Notes: generated by a model not told the origin, from the letters alone. A stretch of 10,578 bases of DNA from Oscillospiraceae bacterium (GCA_031280325.1 JAITGW010000065.1:1-10578), one strand, 5' to 3'. Numbered from the stretch's first letter, positions 1 through 6,998 are shown. A program made the numbers and translations.

Positions 1-1473
1 CTGCGGCAAGTGCGTCACGACAAGAATTTGCCGCCGGCGGGCAAGCTCGGACAGCTTCTCGCCGACGCGCTGCGCCGCAATGCCTGACACTCCGGCGTCA
101 ACCTCGTCAAATACCATGACGTCAACCGGGTCAGATTCGCCCAGCACATTTTTCAGCGCGAGCATAATGCGAGACAGCTCTCCGCCCGAGGCGATTTTCG
201 ACACTCGCCCCGGCTCCTCGCCAGCGTTTGCGGACATGAGAAAAGACGCGCCCTCCGCCCCGTCGCGCCCCAACCCGGAATTCTCCGTAAACCGCACGGC
301 AAAGCGCACGGACGGCATCGCAAGCTGCGCAAGCTCCTCCTCAAGGCGGTGCTTCAGGTTTTCGGCGGCACTGATTCGCGCGGCGGTAAGCTCTTGCGCC
401 GAAATGCGCGCGGCGGCGTATTTCTCATTGCGTTCACGCTCAAGCTCCACTCGCCTTTCGTCAGAAACGTCAATCTCGCAAAGCTCCTTTTGCGCGCGCT
501 CTAAATATGCCAGCGCGGCAGGCTCGTCGCCGCCGTACTTGCGCGTGAGCCGCGAGATCTCCGCAAGACGGTCAGAAAGCCCGTCAAGCTCCTCCAGCGA
601 GAACTCAACACTCTGCCTCGCCGCCCTAACCTCCTCCGCAATGTCCTCCGCGTTATAGCGCAGATCGCGCGCCCGCTCGAAAAGCTCGCGAAATGACGCT
701 GAAAACCCGTTCAAATCCTCCAAAAAAGTTTCCGCGTCGCGCAAAAGCGCCGCCGCCCCGTCAGAGTCGTCGCCTCCGTACAGCGCCTCATACGCCCCGT
801 CAAGCGCGCCGTGAAGCCGCGACGCGTTTTTAAGCATGGCAAGCCGCTCCTCAAGCTCGGCTTCCTCGCCGATTCGGAGCGCGCCCGCCTCTATATCCTC
901 AATTTGATCCCGCAAAAGCTCCGCACGGGCGCGGAGCGCGCCGTCGTCGCCCCTGAGCTTGTCGAGAAGCTTTTCAGTCGTCCAAAGCTCCTCAAACCGG
1001 TCACGATACCGCGCGAGCAGCGCGGCGTTCCCGCCGAACGCGTCCAGCACGGCAAGGTGCGCCCGCTCGTCAAGCAGCCGCATACCGTCGTTCTGTCCGT
1101 GAACGTCAATCAAAAACTCCCCAAGAGCGCGCAGCTGTGTCACCGTAACGGGCGCGCCGTTAACGCGGCAGCTGCTTTTACCCTCCGCCGTGACCTTCCG
1201 CGTTACGATAAGCGTATCGTCCGGAGGAATATCATTCTCGGAAAACCACGCAAGCTCACCCAATCCGGAAAACTCCGCCGTAACCGAAAGCGCGTCCGCG
1301 CCGGAGCGAACGAGCGTCTTTTCAACGCGAGAGCCGATGACCGCCGAAATCGCGTCCACAACGATGGATTTTCCGGCGCCCGTCTCGCCTGTGAGGACGT
1401 TCAGCCCCTGTCCAAAGCCCAGCTCAACCCTCGAGATAAGCGCAAGGTTGGAAATGCTTAGAGATTCGAGCAT
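1..1473 (-). CDS. recN: DNA repair protein RecN, C-terminus cut by window edge
   Basis: RecN is an SMC-like ATPase that gathers broken DNA ends in recombinational repair. The reading frame is open for 491 codons from ATG at 1473 to base 1, with no internal stop; the family is about 550-570 residues, so roughly the last 70 lie outside the window. Visible motifs: Walker A GETGAGKS at residues 29-36; an early LIDVHGQND segment; a charged coiled-coil middle rich in Glu, Arg and Leu (about 150-360); the ABC signature SGGELSR near 429-435; Walker B VMVFDEVDAGVSG at 452-464; and the H-loop VTHLPQ ending at 491. The start lies 1 nt after the argR stop and has no good Shine-Dalgarno sequence of its own, so translation is probably coupled to argR. 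Identification is firm. Confidence 0.96.
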   Translation of the reverse strand, partial: MLESLSISNLALISRVELGFGQGLNVLTGETGAGKSIVVDAISAVIGSRVEKTLVRSGADALSVTAEFSGLGELAWFSENDIPPDDTLIVTRKVTAEGKSSCRVNGAPVTVTQLRALGEFLIDVHGQNDGMRLLDERAHLAVLDAFGGNAALLARYRDRFEELWTTEKLLDKLRGDDGALRARAELLRDQIEDIEAGALRIGEEAELEERLAMLKNASRLHGALDGAYEALYGGDDSDGAAALLRDAETFLEDLNGFSASFRELFERARDLRYNAEDIAEEVRAARQSVEFSLEELDGLSDRLAEISRLTRKYGGDEPAALAYLERAQKELCEIDVSDERRVELERERNEKYAAARISAQELTAARISAAENLKHRLEEELAQLAMPSVRFAVRFTENSGLGRDGAEGASFLMSANAGEEPGRVSKIASGGELSRIMLALKNVLGESDPVDVMVFDEVDAGVSGIAAQRVGEKLSELARRRQILVVTHLPQ

Positions 1474-1474
1474 T

Positions 1475-1927
1475 CTATCTTATCATCTGCGCGATTTCTT
1501 CATTCAGGCGCATTGCCGCCAAATCATCCGACATGGCAAGAAACGCCGTGTCGTCACCGGCAACGCTCCCGAGATAGCTGCGCAGCGCCATGCCGTCAAT
1601 CGCGGCGCACGCCGCTCCCGCAAGTCCGGGCAGCGTCCGCAATACGACGAGATTGCGCGCGACGTCGCTGCTTGTGACGCACTCGCGGAATATTGTTTTA
1701 AGCCGCGATGAATAGTCCCTCTCCTGCGAGGTCGAACCGGCGCAGTATCTGTAAACCCCTCTCGGCGAAAGCTCCTTCACAAGCGCAAGCTCCTTGATGT
1801 CGCGCGAAATCGTCGCCTGTGTGGAATCAAAGCCCTTGGCTCGCAGCGCAGTTATGAGATCATACTGCGTCTCGACATCCTGGTCCTAAATGATTTGTAA
1901 AATAATATACTGTCTTTTTTTCTTCAT
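1475..1927 (-). pseudogene. argR: Arginine repressor ArgR interrupted by an in-frame TAG at codon 14
   Basis: ArgR/AhrC is the arginine-responsive, hexameric transcription regulator of arginine metabolism. From ATG at 1927, with a strong AGGAGG 8 nt upstream, the frame spans 150 codons, the usual family length. It begins MKKKRQYIILQII, then meets TAG at 1888-1886, then continues in the same frame DQDVETQYDL. The winged-helix recognition segment STQATISRDIKEL (35-47) and the C-terminal arginine-binding/oligomerisation domain with GDDT (124-127) follow. Spacing around the TAG matches AhrC, so one base substitution from CAG, AAG or GAG explains it; there is no frameshift. After the TAG the first usable start is GTG at 1780, preceded by AAGGAG at 9 nt. 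That product would be 101 residues: the C-terminal domain without the DNA-binding domain. Options are recent inactivation, a sequencing or assembly error, or readthrough. The family call is firm; the functional state is open. Confidence 0.85.
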
Positions 1928-1989
1928 GGATAACCCCTCCTGAAATAGTCTTTTATATGTTCATTTGCAAAGCAAAATTCACATCACGC
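1928..1989 (-). promoter_or_regulatory. AT-rich leader of argR with strong RBS and a weak promoter candidate
   Basis: This 62-nt spacer is the only sizeable gap within the left operon. On the minus strand it holds AGGAGG at 1941-1936, 8 nt before the argR ATG. It also holds a possible -10 TATAAA (1957-1952) with a poor -35 GTGAAT (1982-1977) at a long 19-nt spacing. Two TGAA-containing stretches (around 1982-1974 and 1966-1957) loosely resemble ARG-box half sites, which would fit ArgR autoregulation. No terminator hairpin with a U-run follows nadK. The RBS is clear; the promoter and operator are guesses. Confidence 0.35.
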
Positions 1990-2796
1990 CTAAAGCTTTT
2001 CCGCAACGCGTTTATAGAAATTTTTGCCCGTGACCTGCGCGAAACACACCGTCCTTGATGACTCCCAAACCGCAAGCTTATCTCCCGGGAAAACATCCGC
2101 GGGCTCACGCCCGTCAACCGAGAGATACGCCGGGTTGCGCTTCATCTCCCCCACCTCGACGCTCACGCGTCTGCCGGGCATCAGCACATACGATCTCGCC
2201 TCCAGAATATGTGCGCAAACGGGCGTCACAATAATGTTTCTCGCTCCCGGCTCTACTACGGGTCCGCCGGCCGCAAGGGAGTACGCCGTCGAACCTGTGG
2301 GCGTCGCGATGACAATCCCATCGCCGGCAAAGCGGGATATCTGCCGTCCGTCTCCAAAAATCGTCAGGTCAACCACCTTTGCCACGCCGCTTATCACTGC
2401 GTCGTTTATTGCGTAATCCCGGAACACAGTCTTGCCCCCGCGCGACAACTCAACTTCAAGCAGCAAGCGCTCCTCCCGCTCAAACGCGCCCGCTGCGATT
2501 TCGGGTATGCGCTCAATATCAGAAAGCTCCAGCTCCGCAAGAAACCCCTTGCCGCCCATATTCACGCCGAGAATCGGCACACCGGTTCCCGCGGCTGCGC
2601 GCCCCGCGCGCAGCATTGTCCCATCGCCGCCGAAAACTATAATCAAATCCGCGCCATATATCGCCGGATCCGCGTCCTCCGGAAATTTTGTCAATACCCG
2701 CGGCGCCATTCCCGCGTCGCCGAGCGTCTGCGCGACGCGTGACGCGGTTTCGCCGCCGATGTCGCGGTCAGGGTTTGTGCAGAGAACGATATTCAT
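1990..2796 (-). CDS. nadK: NAD kinase
   Basis: This enzyme phosphorylates NAD at the 2'-hydroxyl of its adenosine ribose to make NADP in the cytosol. The 268-residue length is normal for bacteria. Visible motifs: GGDGT at 56-60 (nucleotide and catalytic site); GVNMGGKGFL at 77-86, a variant of the usual GxNxGxLGFL; NDAVI at 131-135 (family NE/ND motif); and a glycine-rich block from DG at 159-160 through ATPTGSTAYSLAAGGP to about 179. A SVDGRE segment lies at 226-231. The ATG overlaps the tlyA stop by 4 nt (ATGA), and GGAGG lies 6 nt upstream. It ends with TAG, with a second stop, TGA, two codons later. The neighbourhood tlyA-nadK-argR-recN is typical of Firmicutes. Confidence 0.96.
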   Translation of the reverse strand: MNIVLCTNPDRDIGGETASRVAQTLGDAGMAPRVLTKFPEDADPAIYGADLIIVFGGDGTMLRAGRAAAGTGVPILGVNMGGKGFLAELELSDIERIPEIAAGAFEREERLLLEVELSRGGKTVFRDYAINDAVISGVAKVVDLTIFGDGRQISRFAGDGIVIATPTGSTAYSLAAGGPVVEPGARNIIVTPVCAHILEARSYVLMPGRRVSVEVGEMKRNPAYLSVDGREPADVFPGDKLAVWESSRTVCFAQVTGKNFYKRVAEKL

Positions 2797-3596
2797 GCGC
2801 TTCCTCCGCTCTTAAAGTGCGTATGCGCGGTTTTTACAACCGCCGCGCAGTCGATTTCCGCGGCGCCTGCGTCACCGAGCAACGCGAGAAACTCAATGTT
2901 TCCATCGCCGCCGCGAACAGGCGAGTGCGTAACCGCCGTGATCTCAAATCCCGCGGCGCGAGCGGAAACAAGCAACTCCTCCAATACGCGCTTGTGAGTT
3001 TTCGGGTCTTTGACGATCCCCTTTTTGCCGACATTTCCGCGCCCCGCCTCAAACTGCGGCTTGATAAGAGCAATCACTTGCGCACCCGGCGCGATAACCG
3101 TTCGCAGCGCCGGAAAAATCAGCGCCAGCGAGATGAACGACACGTCGATAACTGCAAGCTGCGGCGCTTCGGCAAGGATTTCGGGCTCGATCTCCCGCGC
3201 GTTCACTCCCTCAAGCGACACCACGCGCTCGTCACTCAGAAGCTGCGGCGCAAGCTGTCCGTGACCCACATCAACAGCGTATACACGCTTTGCGCCGCGC
3301 AGCAACAGACATTGCGTAAAGCCGCCTCTGCTCGCCCCGAGATCAAGGCATACAAGCCCCCGCGGCGATACCCCGAACACGTCCAGCGCGCGCTCAAGCT
3401 TTTTGCCGCCTCGCGAGACATAGTCTTCCGCCGCCCGCGGCGCAGCAAGAATCGCGTCTTCGCAGACAAGCTCGCTCGGCTTATCGGAAATCACCCCGTT
3501 TACGGAGACTCTTCCGGCAAGAATCGCGCCCTTAGCACGCTGGCGGCTCGGAAAAAGACCGCGCGCCGCAGCCAAAGCGTCAAGCCGAACCATCAT
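2793..3596 (-). CDS. tlyA: TlyA family rRNA (cytidine-2'-O)-methyltransferase
   Basis: TlyA-type enzymes methylate ribose 2'-OH groups of cytidines in rRNA using S-adenosylmethionine; some members were first described as hemolysins. The 267-residue protein has an N-terminal S4 RNA-binding domain (about 3-55, with RLDALAAARGLFPSRQRAKG). The linker YVSRGGKKLERAL follows (59-71). The FtsJ/RrmJ-like methyltransferase domain then shows SAM motif I LGASRGGFT (86-94), DVGHGQL (109-115), DVSFISL (151-157) and LIKPQFEAGR (177-186). The chosen ATG at 3596 gives an ATGA overlap with the dxs stop and has GAGGGAG about 8 nt upstream. A longer version with 17 more residues would begin inside dxs and would precede the conserved S4 start. 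Methyltransferase activity is inferred from family membership. Confidence 0.93.
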   Translation of the reverse strand: MMVRLDALAAARGLFPSRQRAKGAILAGRVSVNGVISDKPSELVCEDAILAAPRAAEDYVSRGGKKLERALDVFGVSPRGLVCLDLGASRGGFTQCLLLRGAKRVYAVDVGHGQLAPQLLSDERVVSLEGVNAREIEPEILAEAPQLAVIDVSFISLALIFPALRTVIAPGAQVIALIKPQFEAGRGNVGKKGIVKDPKTHKRVLEELLVSARAAGFEITAVTHSPVRGGDGNIEFLALLGDAGAAEIDCAAVVKTAHTHFKSGGSA

Positions 3597-5434
3597 CTCA
3601 TAAGCTCCCTCGCGGCTGATACGATCCCCGCGGCGTCCAGCCCGCACATGCGCTTCAGTTCCGGAACAGCGCCGCAGGGCGGCGTCTCGCTTCCGACGTT
3701 CAAAAGCCGGAACTTCGCCGCGATGCCAAGCTGCGCGAGGCTCGCGGCAATCCGCTCTCCCACTCCGCCGCAGAGAATCGAATCCTCAACAACGACGCAC
3801 CGTCCCGTTTTCGCGGCGGAAGCGCCGATATGGGTAAAATCAATCGGACACACGCGCCCAAGCTTTATGACTTCCGCAAAAATGCCTTGCTCCGCAAGCA
3901 TTTCTGCCGCCTCAACGCAGTCGTTCACAAGAATGCCGTATGTCACAAGCGTAACGTCGCTTCCGCGGCGCAGCAGCAAAGACGCATCAGTGCCGCCGCG
4001 GACATAGCTCCCCTGCTCCCCCTTTGGATATCGTATGGCGACCGGAGAGTCAAAATCATTCACCGCAAGCGAGAGCATATCGCACAGCTCGGCATAGCTT
4101 GTCGGAGCGAACACCGTCATTCCCGGAATCCCTGAAAGATACGAAACGTCAAACACTCCCTGATGAGTCTCACCGTCCCCGGCGACAAGTCCCGCCCTGT
4201 CAAGCGCGAAAATCGCATGGACGCGCATAAGCGAAACGTCGTGTATGAGCATATCAAAGCCTCGCTGCAAAAACGTGGAATAAACCGCAAACACGGGAAG
4301 CATACCTCCCGCCGCAAGTCCCGCGCACATCGTAACCGCGTGCCCCTCCGCAATGCCGACGTCGAAAAACCGCTCCGGAAACAGAGTCTTGAAAGGCGCG
4401 AGACCGGTGCCGGAGGCCATCGCAGCTGTCACCGCGCAGAGCTCTCCGCTCCTCGCGCCAAGCTCGCACATCACCGCGCCAAACGTCCGAGAAAAGGATT
4501 CTCCTCCGCTTTCCGTCTCACCTGTCTCCGGGTCATATAAGCCAACGCCGTGGAACGTCTCCGGGCTGCGCTCCGCCGGAGTGAAGCCGCGCCCCTTTTG
4601 AGTGATGACGTGTACGAGCGCCGGGGAATTGAATGCCCGCGCAAGCTCAAGAGCGCGCGTCATTGACTTAATGTCGTGACCGTCGATCGGTCCGATATAT
4701 TCAAATCCCATCTCCTCAAACATACTGCATTGCAGCACCGCGCGCTTTATCGCCGCCTTGAGCCTGTGCGTAAACCTGTAAAGCAGCTTCCCTCCGGGAA
4801 TTTTTTCGGTGAAGCGGCGATACCTCTGCTTAAAGGTCAAGTACGATGGCTTTATTCTCTGCCGAGAGAGATATTTTGCAACACCTCCGACGTTTCGAGT
4901 GATAGACATGCCGTTGTCATTCAGCACTACGACCATCGCTTCGCCTGTGTCCCCGGCGTCGGACAATCCCTCATATGCAAGGCCGCCCGTCAACGCTCCG
5001 TCGCCAAGCAGCGCGACAACAGAGTGCGTATCGCCCCGCAGCGTCCGCGCCCGCGCTAGTCCCAAAGCTGCCGAAACAGAGTTTGACGCGTGCCCCGCGA
5101 CGAAAGCGTCATAGTGAGACTCCGCGGGCTTTGGAAAACCGGACAATCCTCCGAATTTGCGCAGGGTTGCGAATTTGTCCGTGCGCCCTGTGAGGATTTT
5201 ATGTATATAGCTCTGATGTCCGACGTCGAACAGCAGTCTATCCCTGTCAAAATCAAACGCGAGGTGCAGCGCCACAGTAAGCTCCACAACACCAAGATTG
5301 GACGCCAGGTGTCCGCCCGTCTTCGAGAGGTTTGTTATGAGAAATTCCCGTATTTCGGCGCACAATTCAGACAGCTCACGTCCGGAAAGTCCGCGCAGGT
5401 CGGCGGGTGTGTGAATATTTGAAAGCAGGTTCAA
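3593..5434 (-). CDS. dxs: 1-deoxy-D-xylulose-5-phosphate synthase
   Basis: Dxs condenses pyruvate and glyceraldehyde 3-phosphate with thiamine diphosphate (ThDP), the first and rate-setting step of the MEP isoprenoid pathway. The 613 residues are full length. Visible: GGHLASNLGVVELT from 40 with His42; DVGHQ with His73; the ThDP/Mg-binding GDGALTGG (144-151) and NDN (172-174); PETFHG with His295; the cofactor-activating glutamate in FDVGIAEGHAVT (Glu363); and the transketolase-like DRAGLVAGDGETHQG (412-426). The C-terminal domain is intact. The start is TTG at 5434, 1 nt after the oapA stop, with GGGAGG inside the end of oapA, so translation is probably coupled to oapA. It ends in an ATGA overlap with tlyA. 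Upstream ispA uses products of this pathway. Confidence 0.97.
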   Translation of the reverse strand: MNLLSNIHTPADLRGLSGRELSELCAEIREFLITNLSKTGGHLASNLGVVELTVALHLAFDFDRDRLLFDVGHQSYIHKILTGRTDKFATLRKFGGLSGFPKPAESHYDAFVAGHASNSVSAALGLARARTLRGDTHSVVALLGDGALTGGLAYEGLSDAGDTGEAMVVVLNDNGMSITRNVGGVAKYLSRQRIKPSYLTFKQRYRRFTEKIPGGKLLYRFTHRLKAAIKRAVLQCSMFEEMGFEYIGPIDGHDIKSMTRALELARAFNSPALVHVITQKGRGFTPAERSPETFHGVGLYDPETGETESGGESFSRTFGAVMCELGARSGELCAVTAAMASGTGLAPFKTLFPERFFDVGIAEGHAVTMCAGLAAGGMLPVFAVYSTFLQRGFDMLIHDVSLMRVHAIFALDRAGLVAGDGETHQGVFDVSYLSGIPGMTVFAPTSYAELCDMLSLAVNDFDSPVAIRYPKGEQGSYVRGGTDASLLLRRGSDVTLVTYGILVNDCVEAAEMLAEQGIFAEVIKLGRVCPIDFTHIGASAAKTGRCVVVEDSILCGGVGERIAASLAQLGIAAKFRLLNVGSETPPCGAVPELKRMCGLDAAGIVSAARELMR

Positions 5435-5435
5435 G

Positions 5436-5960
5436 CTATTTCATCCTCCCGCGGAAAAAACTGACTACCCTGCCGACGCCGTATATTATCTCCCCCGATT
5501 TTGTCATAGCAAGGCTTTTGCCGACGGCTTTCCCGCCGACCGTGAGCGCCGTCACAGCGCCGGCAATCAACAGCGACGCTGTCAGCTCTCCTATATTGAA
5601 ATCTCCGTGGATGCGCGCCACGAGCAGAGCCGAGGTCGAACCTGAAATAATTCCTGCTATGTCGCCGACCACGTCGTTGCAAACGCTGGAGACCTTGTTC
5701 GCGCTGCGGATGAGGGTAATCGCCTCGCGCGCGCCGCGCCGCTTGTGCGCCGCCATCGCGTGGAACGGCGCTTCCCGCGCCGCAGTCACAGCGACGCCGA
5801 CAATATCGAAAACCACGCCGAGCAGTATAAAAAACAACAGTGCCAGCATCGCCGAAATATATCCCGCGCCGTCAAGCGCGGCGGAGGCCAAAAAAGTGAA
5901 CATGACCGATGCCGCAATGGCGCTGAGTATAAGCTTAACTATCCAAGAATGCCTGCCCAA
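5436..5960 (-). CDS. oapA: OapA-type OLE RNA-associated membrane protein
   Basis: This 174-residue polytopic membrane protein has hydrophobic segments at about 8-29, 33-59, 99-115 and 124-146. Between the second and third lies a basic loop (AHKRRGAREA, 71-80) followed by CNDVVGD (94-100), which contains an Asp-x3-Asp pair (96, 100) at a membrane edge. It lies directly downstream of the large structured RNA and directly upstream of dxs. That is where OapA, the membrane partner of OLE RNA, is found in other Firmicutes; OapA proteins are small, four-helix, with conserved basic and DxxxD motifs. Such proteins are sometimes annotated as CorB-like Mg/Co transporters; I see no CBS domains, so a full CorB is unlikely. 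The start is TTG at 5960 with GGAG 10 nt upstream; a TGA lies just before it in frame, so no longer form is likely. Assignment rests on context and motifs. Confidence 0.8.
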   Translation of the reverse strand: MGRHSWIVKLILSAIAASVMFTFLASAALDGAGYISAMLALLFFILLGVVFDIVGVAVTAAREAPFHAMAAHKRRGAREAITLIRSANKVSSVCNDVVGDIAGIISGSTSALLVARIHGDFNIGELTASLLIAGAVTALTVGGKAVGKSLAMTKSGEIIYGVGRVVSFFRGRMK

Positions 5961-6004
5961 ACAAATTCATCTCCGTCAAAAACGCCTTCGTCGCAACAAT
6001 TGGG

Positions 6005-6757
6005 TTACATTAAGCTCGGCGGCTGCGCGCGGGGTAAATCTTACGGCTTAGGTCGGGCAGACTTTCTCCAATGGAAACCCTCCGTTGCCGCAAGGGCGGT
6101 TTCCCCTTCGTTCCAAGGTCGGCGCGTTGCCGCACGCCGGCGCTGTACGCCATATAGACGCGTGTTGCGCGGCGCATTCGCCGCCGCCCGATCGCCACTC
6201 AGTCCGTACCGTAGCCCCCCGCGCGCAAGTAAAATCCAACAGCCTAGTCGTTTTCCGAAACAATCCGTCCGTCTCTTTAGCCTCTTTTGCAGGCGGTATT
6301 TCAAGGGGCGATCGTCTCCAGCCGGCCGGCCGACCGGCGAAAGCCGTAGTTCCCCTATCCGCACCAGCCACTCAAGGCAGGCTACACCGCGCACAGCTTT
6401 GTTGCCAGCCGCCGGCGCAAAACGCCGCGGCGGACGCAAACCGCGTCACGGGTTCAACCCTGACACGTACAGGATACGCCCTCCGGAACCGAAGATAACG
6501 CTCCCGCACATAGACAGGTCTCCGCATAAGCAGGGTCGGGTTCTCCATGCCATTGGAAATCGCCCTACATATGCAAACCCTACAGATGAATATTCACCAG
6601 ATGTAGGATTTCCCCCCAGCACCCACCCCAAACTGGGCGTTCAAAGCAGGCACAAGGGACTTCACAGGTATGCCCTTCAAAGGATTTTTAGCCCCTTCCT
6701 AGGAGACGGCGAGACTGACTAGGATACTGCGCCGCCGCGGCGGATACTCCGCCGTTT
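6005..6757 (-). ncRNA. ole: OLE RNA (ornate, large, extremophilic), about 750 nt
   Basis: This stretch lacks a credible protein gene and is dense in RNA secondary structure. Its place, ispA then RNA then oapA then dxs on one strand, is the known OLE locus. OLE RNA binds OapA at the membrane and has been linked to cold, alcohol and magnesium-related stress responses. The 5' end is set by the promoter at 6764-6792; the 3' end is approximate. Helices read on the minus strand: a 5' GC hairpin (6738-6754); a 6+7 bp stem (6555-6560/6608-6613 and 6564-6570/6601-6607) enclosing a small AUAU-loop hairpin; GUCA-GGG hairpin (6445-6464); GC hairpin (6409-6433); GCAA-capped hairpins (6122-6135 and 6073-6104); and a possible closing helix 6731-6737 with 6017-6023. 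Several stems contain U-G pairs that would be A-C mismatches if the plus strand were transcribed. Length is slightly above the roughly 600 nt typical of OLE. No covariance search could be run here. Confidence 0.8.
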
Positions 6758-6763
6758 GAATGC

Positions 6764-6792
6764 ATTGTAACATAATATTTTGTGTTATTCAA
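6764..6792 (-). promoter_or_regulatory. Sigma-A type promoter of the OLE RNA
   Basis: On the minus strand, -35 TTGAAT (6792-6787) is followed by exactly 17 nt and -10 TACAAT (6769-6764). The extended-10 dinucleotide TG stands one base before the -10. The expected transcription start is an A around 6757, just before the 5' GC hairpin of the RNA. This gives OLE, oapA and the dxs block their own promoter, separate from the nusB-ispA operon. It is the best promoter in the window. Confidence 0.8.
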
Positions 6793-6795
6793 GTG

Positions 6796-6840
6796 TTTTT
6801 ACGATAATATTCGTTTTTTTTATAATTTTCACATTTTTTT
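6796..6840 (-). promoter_or_regulatory. Phased A-tracts upstream of the OLE promoter
   Basis: On the minus strand there are A-runs of 7, 4, 8 and 5 bases centred near 6837, 6827.5, 6817.5 and 6798, with an AATATT element between the last two. Spacing is 9.5, 10 and 19.5 bp, so all lie on one face of the helix. Phased A-tracts bend DNA, and A-rich sequence just upstream of -35 can act as an UP element. Both would raise promoter strength; this is inferred from pattern only. Confidence 0.6.
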
Positions 6841-6859
6841 CGAATATATGAGGCATGAA

Positions 6860-6897
6860 TATCGGGGAAACGGCATATATGCGCCGTTTCCCCGATA
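6860..6897. repeat. Perfect 15-bp inverted repeat with 8-nt loop
   Basis: Arms 6860-6874 and 6883-6897 are perfectly complementary, and the loop is ATATATGC on the plus strand. A further GAATAT/ATATTC pairing can extend the stem past a 3-nt bulge. It lies between the ispA 3' region and the OLE promoter. No U-run follows it on the minus strand, so it is not a classic intrinsic terminator. It could act as a 3'-end stabiliser of the ispA transcript, a protein-binding site, or an upstream part of the OLE promoter. Confidence 0.75.
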
Positions 6898-6920
6898 ATA
6901 TTCGCCTTTGTATTACGGCT

Positions 6921-6998
6921 GATATTATACCATAGCCGCAAAGCGGCGTCATGGTATATTCACTGAGCGGGAGGGAAGGGCCTTGCCCGGCTCCCGCG
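6921..6998. repeat. Tandem intergenic hairpin repeat, copy 1 (78 bp)
   Basis: This unit starts GATATTATACC and holds two hairpins. The first has arms 6926-6933/6951-6958 with an inner GCCGC-AAA-GCGGC. The second has arms 6966-6972/6991-6997 with an inner GGGC/GCCC. The first 28 nt are identical to copy 2. It resembles non-coding, REP- or MITE-like elements scattered between genes in bacterial genomes. No transposase or coding sequence is present. Confidence 0.8.

Noticed and set aside
1886..1888. Amber reassigned to an amino acid genome-wide
   Set aside because: TAG cleanly ends at least seven genes in this window at family-expected lengths.
3597..3647. Longer tlyA with 17 extra N-terminal residues
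   Set aside because: It would overlap dxs more deeply and lie upstream of the conserved S4 domain start; ATG at 3596 has an RBS and the ATGA overlap.
2688..4007. Plus-strand open frame of 439 codons antisense to tlyA and dxs
   Set aside because: It is a shadow frame with very high Arg content over two well-supported genes on the other strand.
5961..6004. U-run near 5982-5978 as an intrinsic terminator of the RNA before oapA
   Set aside because: No stable hairpin precedes the five-base U-run, so the RNA and oapA are more likely on one transcript.
6041..6439. Minus-strand open frames of 107 and 132 codons inside the RNA region
   Set aside because: The two overlap each other in different frames, are arginine-rich without recognisable motifs, and the same bases form stable stem-loops; better explained as non-coding RNA.
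5745..6722. Long plus-strand open frame (325 codons) across oapA and the RNA region
   Set aside because: It is antisense to oapA, extremely Arg/Ser/Pro-rich, matches no family and has no supported start; it is a by-product of GC-rich sequence.
6005..6757. RNase P RNA, tmRNA, or group I/II intron as identity of the structured RNA
   Set aside because: No RNase P core motif (such as GAGGAAAGUCC), no tmRNA CCA end or tag frame, and no group II domain V or group I core elements were found; synteny favours OLE.
6860..6897. Inverted repeat as a classic terminator of the ispA operon
   Set aside because: The stem is strong but no U-run follows on the minus strand.
6921..6934. Minus-strand TATGGTATAAT-like -10 elements within the hairpin repeats as promoters
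   Set aside because: No -35 at suitable spacing; the sequence is explained by the hairpin arms.
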